Shown: piece by piece, positions 51,263 to 59,694 of the stretch
How the letters are laid out: the number at the start of each line of letters is the position of its first letter
How positions within the stretch are numbered: the stretch's first letter is position 1
Source of the DNA: Ruegeria sp. THAF33
Lineage (GTDB): Bacteria; Pseudomonadota; Alphaproteobacteria; Rhodobacterales; Rhodobacteraceae
Reading direction: 5' to 3'
Assembly: GCF_009363615.1 (NCBI RefSeq)
Contig: NZ_CP045384.1
Location: 928,501 to 992,500 of the forward strand
DNA: 64,000 bases
Program-made: the position numbers and the translations under genes
The notes under the pieces: generated by a model
Seen by the model: only the letters and a program-made list of their open reading frames with translations
The model's database searches: none
Told to the model about the DNA's origin: nothing

Positions 51263-52543
51263 ATGATCAAAACAGCGCTGCTCAGCGGAACATGCATCGC
51301 GCTCATGGCCTCGGCGGCCGGAGCGGAAATCAAGGTAGGATTCATTGGGTCGCTTTCCTCGGACACCGGATTGTCGACGCTGCGCGGGGCCGAGATTGCG
51401 ATTGAAGAGCTCAACGCAAATGGCGGCGTGATGGGCGAACAGATCACCCTGGTCTCGGCGGATACCGGACAGGACCCGACCGAGGGCATCCGGGCCTATG
51501 AATATCTTGCGGAAACGGAAGAGGTCGATTTCATCATCTCGGGCTCGATTGACGATGTGTCGCTGGGATGGCTGCCCCGCATGCAGGAATACCGGATTCC
51601 GACGCTGGACACCTGGACATCCTATATCGGCATCATCGACATGGTGGTCGAAGACCCTGAAAGCATGGCGCCCTATTTCATGAACATCGCCTCGGATGAG
51701 GCGCTGGCCACGTTGTACATCAACTTTGGCGCGGATGTTCTGAAGGAAAAGATGGGGTGGGATTCCGTCGTCATTCTGGCGGAAGATACGGCCTTTGGCG
51801 AGGCGATCACCGGCCTTGTCACCGAAGCGCTTGCACCGGTTGCGGGTATCGAGGTCAAGGACATCATCACTTATGACGTCGCCACCGTCGATTTCGCTCC
51901 GATCTTCAGCCGTGCGCAAGACACCGGGGCGGACTTCATCTATCAGGTCTCGTCGGTCAATTCGCAGGTTGTGTCATCGCAATACGTGAAACTCCAGGTG
52001 CCGATGGCGATGACGGGCGTGAACGTCGCTGCGCTGGGTATGGAATATTGGGAAGATACGGGCGGTGCCGGGGGCGGTATCTCGACCTTGTCGCCAATTC
52101 CTTCGGTTGGGTTTCGGCTTGATCCGGCCAGCCAGAAATTTGTCGATACCTATCAGGCGAAGTATGACAGCCGCCCGCTGCTGCCGCATTTCAACGGGTT
52201 CAATGCCTATCATGGGCTGAAACAGGCGATGGCCGCAGCCGAAGAGGCCGGCGGTTTCGACAATGTCGAAGGCTGGGCCGATGCGATGAAGAAACAGGAT
52301 CTGGTTCTGGAACTGGATGGCCAGCTGTGGCTGCGTTACGCCTTCTGGGGCGATGACGAGGTAGAGCCCGTGACTGGCCGGACTTACCCGCACAATATCC
52401 GTTTTGATCTGTCCGAGCCGTTCGACGATGCCGCGCCGTCAATGGTCGTGGTCCAATGGTACGAGGACGGCACCGCCGCCGTTGTCTATCCCGAGAAATA
52501 CGCGACGGGTGAATTCACCTTGCCAAGCTGGGTCAAACAGTAA
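51263..52543 (+). CDS. Liv-type ABC importer, substrate-binding protein
   Basis: The 426-residue periplasmic protein has a signal peptide (MIKTALLSGTCIALMASAAGA) and the type I binding-protein fold: IKVGFIGSLSSDTGLSTLRGAEIAIEELNANGG, then QDPTEGIRAYEYLAE. Relatives bind branched-chain amino acids, urea and short amides; the ligand here is probably the amine or amide used by the microcompartment. GGGAG precedes the ATG at 51263. A strong hairpin separates it from the permease genes. Confidence 0.9.
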   Translation: MIKTALLSGTCIALMASAAGAEIKVGFIGSLSSDTGLSTLRGAEIAIEELNANGGVMGEQITLVSADTGQDPTEGIRAYEYLAETEEVDFIISGSIDDVSLGWLPRMQEYRIPTLDTWTSYIGIIDMVVEDPESMAPYFMNIASDEALATLYINFGADVLKEKMGWDSVVILAEDTAFGEAITGLVTEALAPVAGIEVKDIITYDVATVDFAPIFSRAQDTGADFIYQVSSVNSQVVSSQYVKLQVPMAMTGVNVAALGMEYWEDTGGAGGGISTLSPIPSVGFRLDPASQKFVDTYQAKYDSRPLLPHFNGFNAYHGLKQAMAAAEEAGGFDNVEGWADAMKKQDLVLELDGQLWLRYAFWGDDEVEPVTGRTYPHNIRFDLSEPFDDAAPSMVVVQWYEDGTAAVVYPEKYATGEFTLPSWVKQ

Positions 52544-52568
52544 CCTGTCCGTTCGCTTAGCTTGAAAT

Positions 52569-52590
52569 GGGTGCGCGGGGGCGCGCACCC
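52569..52590 (+). promoter_or_regulatory. Hairpin between binding-protein and permease genes
   Basis: GGGTGCGCG and CGCGCACCC form a perfect 9-base GC stem with a 4-base loop and no T-run. In ABC operons such hairpins stabilise the upstream binding-protein mRNA or cut readthrough. Confidence 0.55.
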
Positions 52591-52608
52591 GCAGCCAGGG
52601 ATCCTTAC

Positions 52609-53460
52609 ATGTTGCAAATACTGATCCAGGGGCTTTTGCTCAGCGGTCTCTATGCGCTTATCGCAATGGGTTTCACGCTGATCTTCAGCATCGGTCGGGT
52701 CCTGAACCTGGCCTACGGTGCCTATCTGATGGTCGGCGGGTACATGTATTTCTGGGTGTCCCAGACGCTGGGAATGCCAAAGCTGATGGGCGTTGCGGTG
52801 GCCGTGGTTCTGGGCGTTCTGATGGGGGTTCTGAAATACCGCCTGATCGTCAAGACCCTGAAAGGGGATCACGTAGCCGTCGAGATATCGACTCTGATCC
52901 TGGCGGTCGTGATTCAGGCCGGGATCGTTCTTGTCTTTGGCGACAGCAGCAAGATCCTGCTGCCGATCGTGCCGGGCGTGATCAACGTGGCCGGAGCGTC
53001 CGTCACCCATAATATCCTGATTGCAACGCTGATCAGTTGGGCTGTTTTGCTGGGCCTGTATGCCTTTGTCCGCCTGACACATACAGGGCGGGCGATGCAG
53101 GCGGTGTCGATGGACGCCAAGGGGGCCGCGATTTCAGGGATCGACCCGGATCGGATCAACCTGATCACATGGGGTATCTCAGGGGCACTGGGTGCGCTGG
53201 GCGGCGTGTTTTTCGCCAGCTATACACAGCTTTCGCCGTCAATGTGGGTTGCGCCTTTGATCATCTCGGTGGCCGTCGTCATTGTGGGCGGCATCGGGTC
53301 GATCATCGGCACGCTGGTCGTTGCTCATATCGTCGGCTTTCTCGAAGTCATCGTTGTCGCCACCCTGGCGCCGGAACTGCGCGGTGTCTTCACCATGCTG
53401 CTGATCATCGGCGTGCTGGTGACGCGACCGCAGGGCCTGTTCGGCCGCGAGGAGTTGTAA
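52609..53460 (+). CDS. Liv-type ABC importer, permease 1 (LivH-like)
   Basis: The 283-residue inner-membrane permease opens LQILIQGLLLSGLYALIAMGFTLIFSIGRVLNLAYGAYLM, typical of LivH. It has about eight helices and the EAA-like loop GRAMQAVSMDAKGAAISGIDPDRINLITW. The ATG at 52609 is chosen because the family starts there. It follows the hairpin and precedes the second permease by 1 base. Confidence 0.92.
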   Translation: MLQILIQGLLLSGLYALIAMGFTLIFSIGRVLNLAYGAYLMVGGYMYFWVSQTLGMPKLMGVAVAVVLGVLMGVLKYRLIVKTLKGDHVAVEISTLILAVVIQAGIVLVFGDSSKILLPIVPGVINVAGASVTHNILIATLISWAVLLGLYAFVRLTHTGRAMQAVSMDAKGAAISGIDPDRINLITWGISGALGALGGVFFASYTQLSPSMWVAPLIISVAVVIVGGIGSIIGTLVVAHIVGFLEVIVVATLAPELRGVFTMLLIIGVLVTRPQGLFGREEL

Positions 53461-53461
53461 C

Positions 53462-54409
53462 ATGGGTCTGCGCTGGTTTCACTTTGTCCTTTGGGGCGGC
53501 CTGATTGCGGGGATGCTGCTGCTGCCCCAGGTCGTTTCGAACGGGACGCTGCGCACGATGATCTTTGCCAACTATCTGGCCATCTTCGCCATCAGCTGGG
53601 ATGTGCTGTCGGGCAGGACCGGGTATGTGAGTTTCGGGCATCCCTTCCTGATCGGTATCGGGGCCTATACGACTGCCATCCTGACCAAACGGTTTGACGT
53701 GCCGGTCGAAATCTCAATCCCTGTGGCCGTGTTGGTTACAATGATCGCAGGCCTGATTGTGTTGTTGCCCGCTCTGCGCATTCGCGGCAGCTACTTCGCG
53801 CTGGTCACGCTGGCTTTCATGGAACTGCTCTATCAGCTGGTTCAGGTGATCCGCCCGGATCTGACCGGCGGCACACGTGGGATGTCGGGAATTCAAACTC
53901 TGACACGCGGCGCTGCAAACGGCTACTACCTGTCCACGGCCTTGATGCTCGGCGTGGCGGTCAGCATGTGGCTGCTGATGAAAACCCGGCTGGGCACTGC
54001 ACTGGCCGCCATCGGGATGAATGAAGAAAGCGTGCGCGGTTCGGGGCTCAGCACCACGCGGTTGAAGGCCTTTGCGTTTTTGACCAGCGCGTTCATCGCA
54101 GGTCTGGGTGGGGCGTTCTATGTCCATTACCTAGGCTCACTTGCGCCCCGCGCGCTGTTTGACATCAACTTTCTTTTCACCATCATCGTGGCGGCATTGC
54201 TGGGCGGAACATCGACCATTATCGGCCCCATGATCGGTGCGTTCTTCATGACGTTCCTTCTGGAATACCTGCGCCCCGTGCTTCCCGGGGCTGAACGGTA
54301 TTTCGTCTACGGTGCCATAGCACTGCTTCTCTACATGTATCAGCCAAAGGGATTGGTTGAACTTGTACAACGCGGCTTTCAAAGACTGCGGAAAGGGGGG
54401 GTGGCATGA
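53462..54409 (+). CDS. Liv-type ABC importer, permease 2 (LivM-like)
   Basis: The 315-residue permease has YVSFGHPFLIGIGAYTTAIL and the ATP-binding-subunit contact loop GTALAAIGMNEESVRGSGLSTTRLKAFAF, as in LivM. It pairs with the LivH-like subunit to form the membrane channel. The 3' end overlaps the ATPase gene by 4 bases. Confidence 0.92.
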   Translation: MGLRWFHFVLWGGLIAGMLLLPQVVSNGTLRTMIFANYLAIFAISWDVLSGRTGYVSFGHPFLIGIGAYTTAILTKRFDVPVEISIPVAVLVTMIAGLIVLLPALRIRGSYFALVTLAFMELLYQLVQVIRPDLTGGTRGMSGIQTLTRGAANGYYLSTALMLGVAVSMWLLMKTRLGTALAAIGMNEESVRGSGLSTTRLKAFAFLTSAFIAGLGGAFYVHYLGSLAPRALFDINFLFTIIVAALLGGTSTIIGPMIGAFFMTFLLEYLRPVLPGAERYFVYGAIALLLYMYQPKGLVELVQRGFQRLRKGGVA

Positions 54410-55137
54410 CCGTTGCGCTGAAAGTTTCCGGTCTCGTCAAACGGTTCGGCGGGCTGGTGGCCACGAATGATCTGTCCTTTTCGCTGCAAGAAGGAGAGTC
54501 GCTGGGCCTGATCGGTCCGAATGGCGCGGGAAAGACGACGGTATTCAGCCAGATCATGGGCGAATTGCGGCAGAACAGCGGTACGATCGAGCTGTTCGGC
54601 AATGAGATTTCGGCACTGTCGACGCCTCAGCGTATCCGGGCCGGGGTCAGTAGAACCTATCAGATACCTCGGCCGTTCGGCGACATGAGTATTGCAGAAA
54701 ACATCAGGGTGGGCCTGATGCCGGACGACATCTGGCGCATGATCGTTTCGCCGCCGGATACGGACAGGGAAAAAGAGCTTGCGCTGAGTGTCGGGTTCAC
54801 GGAAACGGATCTGAGCCGCTCCCCCGCCGAACTGGCCATGGGTGATCTGCGCAAGCTCGAAATGGCCCGAACCATGGCCACGGCACCGCGAGTCATGTTG
54901 CTGGACGAGGTGTTTGCAGGTTTGACAGTTGGTGAAATCGCGCAGATTTCCGATCTCATACAATCCATGCGCAAGGACGGGATGACCTTTTTGATCGTCA
55001 GCCATGATTTGCCGGCGCTGGAACCGCTGATCGACCGCGCCATCGCCATCGAGCGGGGCACCATGATTGCCGAAGGCGCGTTCAGCGACGTGATGAACGA
55101 CACGGCCGTTCAGGCCTCGTATCTGGGGAGCGTCTGA
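54406..55137 (+). CDS. Liv-type ABC importer, ATPase 1 (LivG-like)
   Basis: The 243-residue ATPase has Walker A GPNGAGKTT, signature LAMGDLRKLEMAR in place of LSGGQ, and Walker B VMLLDEVFAGL. The altered signature is common for LivG-type subunits. It overlaps both neighbours by 4 bases and 1 base. Confidence 0.92.
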   Translation: MTVALKVSGLVKRFGGLVATNDLSFSLQEGESLGLIGPNGAGKTTVFSQIMGELRQNSGTIELFGNEISALSTPQRIRAGVSRTYQIPRPFGDMSIAENIRVGLMPDDIWRMIVSPPDTDREKELALSVGFTETDLSRSPAELAMGDLRKLEMARTMATAPRVMLLDEVFAGLTVGEIAQISDLIQSMRKDGMTFLIVSHDLPALEPLIDRAIAIERGTMIAEGAFSDVMNDTAVQASYLGSV

Positions 55138-55844
55138 TGTCCTATCTGGAAATCGAGAACCTGTCCGCGTTTTACGGCAAGGCCCAGGCGTTGACCGATA
55201 TTTCGATCACGGTGCAGCCCGGTGAGATTGTCGCCGTGGTCGGCCCGAACGGTGCAGGTAAATCCACCTTGTTGGACAGCATCATGGGCCTTGTGAAAAT
55301 CGAAGGCGACATCCGCTTGCGCGGGCACAGCCTTGCCGGTCGAAGCCCTTCGGAAATCGTGCGTCACGGGGTGGGCTATGCGCCCGAGCGGTTCAACCTG
55401 TTTCCCTATATGTCGGTGCGCGACAACCTGATGGTGGGGGCCTTCACCGCACGAGACGACATCGAAAACAACCTTGAGATGGTGCACAGTCTTTTCCCGC
55501 GTCTGCAAGAACGGGAAGGGCAGGAGACGTCGACCCAATCCGGCGGGGAAAGGCAGATGGTGTCCTTTGGCAGGGCCTTGATGACCAGCCCGGAACTGCT
55601 GCTTGTCGATGAGCCGACGATCGGTCTTGCCCCGAAAATCTGTCACGAGATTGCCGAAGTCGTCCGTCAGCTGAACAAGGAATACGGGCTGACCGTCGTC
55701 ATCACGGAACAGAATGCCAATTTTGCCTTGTCGCTTGCCAGCCGCATCTATGTGCTGGAGTCCGGGCGGATGCAGACGTCGGGCACGGCCGACGAATTGA
55801 GAAATGACAAACGCTTGCTCGAGGCCTATTTCGGCGGCCATTGA
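55137..55844 (+). CDS. Liv-type ABC importer, ATPase 2 (LivF-like)
   Basis: The 235-residue ATPase has Walker A GPNGAGKST, signature QSGGERQM and Walker B LLLVDEPTIGLAP. It completes the five-part importer. No further gene follows on this strand; the convergent dehydrogenase ends 62 bases away. Confidence 0.93.
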   Translation: MSYLEIENLSAFYGKAQALTDISITVQPGEIVAVVGPNGAGKSTLLDSIMGLVKIEGDIRLRGHSLAGRSPSEIVRHGVGYAPERFNLFPYMSVRDNLMVGAFTARDDIENNLEMVHSLFPRLQEREGQETSTQSGGERQMVSFGRALMTSPELLLVDEPTIGLAPKICHEIAEVVRQLNKEYGLTVVITEQNANFALSLASRIYVLESGRMQTSGTADELRNDKRLLEAYFGGH

Positions 55845-55906
55845 GTGGCGTGGTTGGCAAGCCGGGCAGGTGCTGTCCGGCCATTCGATGGCGGGTGATT
55901 TCAGTT

Positions 55907-56911
55907 TCAGCCAAGTGCGGCCAGAACCTCGGTGCTCACGTCGATGCCATGGGCTTCGGCGGCTGCCCGTTTTGCAAGGCGACCGTCCCCCGGAACCCGG
56001 GCGGATCCGTTGCCGGAAATCTCGGCGCAGATGCGGGCGACATATTCGTTGAAGGCCGCGTTGCCGAACCGGGTGGGATCGATGGCAATCAGGGTCGCAC
56101 CACCTTTGATGTTCAGGGCGGCGAAGGATTCGCGCTCTTTGTTGTCCATGGACAGGGTCCCACCGGCCAGTGCTGCGCCCAACACCTCAACCATGAAGGC
56201 GATCGCGGCCCCCTTATGCTCTCCGAACGGCAATAGGCTGCGGGTTTCAAGGATGGCATTCGGGTCTGTTGAGGGCTCGCCTTGGGGATCAAGACCGGCA
56301 GGGCGGGGCAGGTCGTGCCCCTCGGCAGCGGCCATGCGGATATCCATGAGGGCCACCATGGACGAGGCCTGATCCCAGACCACGGGCGCGTCGCCGTCAC
56401 GCGGGCAGGCAAAAGACATGGGGTTGGTGCCAAAAACCGGGCGAACCCCACCTTGCGGAACCACCATGGACAACGAGTTGATCACGGCAAAGGCCACCAA
56501 GCCGGCTTCGGCCAAAGGTTCGGTGTCAAACCGTAACGCACCCAGATGGTGGCAGTTCGCACAGGTGAACGCGGCAATCCCGTTTTCCCGGGCCATCGCG
56601 ATCAGGTCCTCGCGGGCCGCTGCCGCTGCGACCTGATAATACCCGTTGTCGGCATCACAGCGCAAAACGCCCGGGGCAACCTTTTCGGTTTTGGGCTTCG
56701 CGTGCCCGTTGGCATAGCCGGACGTGAAGCTTTGGACATAGACCGGCAACATGCGTAACCCGTGACTGCGCGGGCCGTCCCGTTCAGACCGGGTGACGAT
56801 ATCGGCAAGTACATCACTGCTGCGCGTGTCCGCTCCGGCAGAAACAAGAACCGATTTGGCCAAGTCCCGAACTTTGGCAAGTGAAAGCGTTTTTGTCGGT
56901 TGTTCGGTCAT
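55907..56911 (-). CDS. Ldh family NAD(P)-dependent oxidoreductase (malate/ureidoglycolate type)
   Basis: The 334-residue protein belongs to the type 2 malate/L-lactate dehydrogenase family (YlbC/AllD/ComC): SERDGPRSHGLRMLPVY with the catalytic His, ANCHHLGALRF, and FGTNPMSFACPRDGDAPVVWDQASS for NAD binding. Substrates in the family include malate, lactate, ureidoglycolate and sulfolactate. It starts at 56911 (MTEQPTKTLSLAKV). The gene is downstream of, and likely co-transcribed with, the dimethylglycine-dehydrogenase-like gene. Confidence 0.85.
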   Translation of the reverse strand: MTEQPTKTLSLAKVRDLAKSVLVSAGADTRSSDVLADIVTRSERDGPRSHGLRMLPVYVQSFTSGYANGHAKPKTEKVAPGVLRCDADNGYYQVAAAAAREDLIAMARENGIAAFTCANCHHLGALRFDTEPLAEAGLVAFAVINSLSMVVPQGGVRPVFGTNPMSFACPRDGDAPVVWDQASSMVALMDIRMAAAEGHDLPRPAGLDPQGEPSTDPNAILETRSLLPFGEHKGAAIAFMVEVLGAALAGGTLSMDNKERESFAALNIKGGATLIAIDPTRFGNAAFNEYVARICAEISGNGSARVPGDGRLAKRAAAEAHGIDVSTEVLAALG

Positions 56912-56942
56912 CCGTTCGAGTCCAGTCTTTCTGTTTTCGCAC

Positions 56943-59381
56943 TCAAGCGCGCGGGCGTGTGTTTGCGGGATCAACAGCACATGTGTCGATGACCACGGCG
57001 TCGCGCATCTCATTGTGGACCAGCACCTGCATTTTCGTTCCGGGCGCCGTCATGTTCTGTGGCACTAGTGCCATCGCAATGTCGTGGTTGCAATAATAAG
57101 AGAACCCGCCCGAGGTGACACGGCCGATCAGCTTGCCCTGAGCATAGACACCCTCGTCAAACATCACCGATGTTTCGCCAAAGGGCAGTTTCAGCGTGAC
57201 CAACCGCCGGTACGTCCCTTCCTTTTTCTGTTTCAAAAGAGCGGCCTTGCCTATGAAGTCGCGACCATCAGTTGCCACGAACCGATCAAGGCCGGCCTCG
57301 TATGGCGTCATGTCCTTGCAAATTTCGCGATTGATGGCGCGATAGGATTTTTCAAGACGCATGGATTCCAGTGCCTCAAGCCCGAAAGGTTTCACACCGG
57401 CCTTCAGCAGCAGGTCGACAAGATGGCGGTTGTAACCGACCGGGTGATGCAGTTCCCACCCAAGCTCGCCGGTATAGGACACGCGAAGCAGATGAACGCC
57501 CTTGGCGTACCCCACTTCACCCATTTGCGCAGAAAGCCACGGGAAGGTTTCGTTCGACAGATCATTGTCGGTCAATGGTTGCAGGATCTCTCGTGCCTTG
57601 GGGCCAGCCAGAGCAATCACGCCCAATTGTTCTGAAACATCTTCAAGAAGGACAGAGCTGTCATTGGGCAGCAAACGTCGCAGTTGATCCCAGTTGTAGG
57701 CGCGCCAGTTCGGGGTGGAAACCAGGTAAAAATCATTCTCGGCATGGCGGACGACCGTATATTCCGCATCCATGCTGCCCTTTGGGTTCAACAAAAGCGA
57801 CAGGGTCATTCGCCCCACTTTGGGCAGCTTGTTCGCCATGAGGCCATCCAGCCATTCGGCGGCCTCGGGTCCGCGCACGGTGAACTTGGTCATCGGCGAC
57901 ATCTCGATGAAACCGGCCACGTCACGGGTGGTGCGCACCTCTTCCTGAACGCGTTCCATGTGGTTGGTGCGACGGAAGGAATGTTCCGGAACAGCTTCCT
58001 CGCGCGATTTGGCGAACCAGCGCGGAAACTCATATCCGTTGAAGCTGGTCCAGACGGCACCGTGGGCGCTCAGCAGGTCATAGGACCCCATCGTTTTCAT
58101 CGGGCGCGCGTCGGGAAAGTCTTCTCCGGGAATGTGCGCGTTCATGTGGGTCCCCCACGTTTCACGCACCTTGTCCATGGTCCACCGCTTGGACGCGTAA
58201 TCCGAAAAACGGCGTGGGTCGAGTTCAGACATGTCCATGCCCGGATCCCCATCGACAATCCAGCGGGCCAGGCGTTCACCGACAGTGCCACCCCACAATA
58301 TGCCGCCGGGCATGCCTTCGGCCAGCCACAGGTTTTCATACCCCGGCGCAGGCCCCGCAAGCGGCAACTCGTCCGGCGTCATCTGGAACGGACCTCGGGT
58401 GTTGGCCTTGATACCCACCTCTGCAAGTGTTGGAACCCGCTCGATGGCGCGTTCCCACTGCGTTTGGACCGCGTCGAAATCTTCGGGCAAGAGGTCGGCA
58501 CCAAAGTCAGGCGGCACGCGATCTTCGGCAAATAGCTTGAGGTCTTTGGTGAACTCATAAGGACCGAACTGAATGCCGCCCACATCTTCGCGCAGATAGG
58601 CACCGTAATCTTCATCCCGCAGGATCGGGAACTCGGGCAACCCCTGCGCGCGGCGTTCTTTCAGCAGCGGAACGGTTTCCGTTGTCCAATATTGGTGAAC
58701 GATTGGAATGCAAGGCAGATCCAGACCAACACGACGCGCGTTTTCGCGGGCATAGTTTCCGGTCGCGAAGACAAGATGTTCGCAAGTGATCTCACCCTGA
58801 TTGGTTGTAACCTTCCAAAGACCGTTTTCCAGTTTTTCATAAGCCTGCGCTTCGGTGTTCTGAAACACTTTGGCGCCTTTCTCGCGCGCCAGCCTGGCCA
58901 TCGCCATGGTGATGTCGGCCGGGTTCACATAGCCGTCCTTGGTATGCAGGATGCCGCCGCGAATATGTTCCGATTGGTTGAGCAGAGGGTGCAGTTCGGC
59001 GATTTCTTCTGGCGTCAGCAGTTTGCAGGGCACACCGGCAGCTTCGGCAATCGAGACATAGGACAGGAACTCGTCCCAGCGTTCCTCCGTATTGGCGACG
59101 CGCAACTGGCCCACCTGGCGCAGCCCGACCGAGGCGCCGATCTTCTTTTCGACTTCGGAATAGATGCGGATGGTCTCCATCGTCATCTTCGAAACGTTGT
59201 GGGACCGCACGAATGTGACCAGCAGACCCGCCGCATGCCAGGTAGAGCCGGAGGTCAGCGTCGTTCTCTCCAGCATGACTGCATCTGTGCATCCATGCTG
59301 CGTCAGACCATAAAGAACCGAAGCCCCAACGCATCCGCCTCCAACGACGACAACCTTGGCATTTGACTGCATTCCACGCAT
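56943..59381 (-). CDS. Dimethylglycine dehydrogenase-like FAD/GcvT fusion protein
   Basis: The 812-residue protein has an N-terminal FAD amine dehydrogenase (VVVVGGGCVGASVLYGL; ERTTLTSGSTWHAAGLL with the His that carries FAD in relatives) and a C-terminal GcvT/folate domain (from about 430; EMSPMTKFTVRGPEAAEWLD, and SGGFSYY near the end). Such enzymes demethylate dimethylglycine, sarcosine or similar N-methyl compounds and pass the one-carbon unit to tetrahydrofolate. Roseobacters hold several copies. It has no copy of the GntR operator, so it is probably not part of that regulon. Confidence 0.88.
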   Translation of the reverse strand: MRGMQSNAKVVVVGGGCVGASVLYGLTQHGCTDAVMLERTTLTSGSTWHAAGLLVTFVRSHNVSKMTMETIRIYSEVEKKIGASVGLRQVGQLRVANTEERWDEFLSYVSIAEAAGVPCKLLTPEEIAELHPLLNQSEHIRGGILHTKDGYVNPADITMAMARLAREKGAKVFQNTEAQAYEKLENGLWKVTTNQGEITCEHLVFATGNYARENARRVGLDLPCIPIVHQYWTTETVPLLKERRAQGLPEFPILRDEDYGAYLREDVGGIQFGPYEFTKDLKLFAEDRVPPDFGADLLPEDFDAVQTQWERAIERVPTLAEVGIKANTRGPFQMTPDELPLAGPAPGYENLWLAEGMPGGILWGGTVGERLARWIVDGDPGMDMSELDPRRFSDYASKRWTMDKVRETWGTHMNAHIPGEDFPDARPMKTMGSYDLLSAHGAVWTSFNGYEFPRWFAKSREEAVPEHSFRRTNHMERVQEEVRTTRDVAGFIEMSPMTKFTVRGPEAAEWLDGLMANKLPKVGRMTLSLLLNPKGSMDAEYTVVRHAENDFYLVSTPNWRAYNWDQLRRLLPNDSSVLLEDVSEQLGVIALAGPKAREILQPLTDNDLSNETFPWLSAQMGEVGYAKGVHLLRVSYTGELGWELHHPVGYNRHLVDLLLKAGVKPFGLEALESMRLEKSYRAINREICKDMTPYEAGLDRFVATDGRDFIGKAALLKQKKEGTYRRLVTLKLPFGETSVMFDEGVYAQGKLIGRVTSGGFSYYCNHDIAMALVPQNMTAPGTKMQVLVHNEMRDAVVIDTCAVDPANTRPRA

Positions 59382-59694
59382 TCCTTCCTGAGGCTGATTT
59401 CGTTTCTAGAGGGTCAGTCAAAACGAAATCAGCGGGCCGAGAACTGATTGAACTGTTTACGTGAAATCCGCGTCAGGCAATTCGAAAAATTTTCCGGTCC
59501 AGCTGAGTTCAGTTAAACCATGATCGGGTTTGCCGATGATCTCGCGCGGTCTGTGAGGCGGTGCGCAAAAATACCGGCCTTCTCTTGTTTGGAATTGTTG
59601 TGTTAGCGCAAACTGTGCTGGTAAGGTCTGACATCGGCTTGGGGTGCGCTTTGTAGCGCCCGCGATCCGTGCGGCATACGAAGGGGGAAATCGC
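59382..59694. other. Intergenic region between the demethylase and xylulokinase genes
   Basis: About 310 bases hold the divergent promoters. GTTAGCGCAAAC at 59602-59613 is an imperfect palindrome centred on GCGC that resembles LacI/GalR operators. Frames across the rest have no coding character. Confidence 0.45.
59602..59613. promoter_or_regulatory. LacI/GalR-type operator candidate
   Basis: GTTAGCGCAAAC, mismatched at one symmetric pair, 82 bases before the xylulokinase start. A LacI-type sugar repressor would fit a xylose operon, though no such gene is in the window. Confidence 0.4.
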
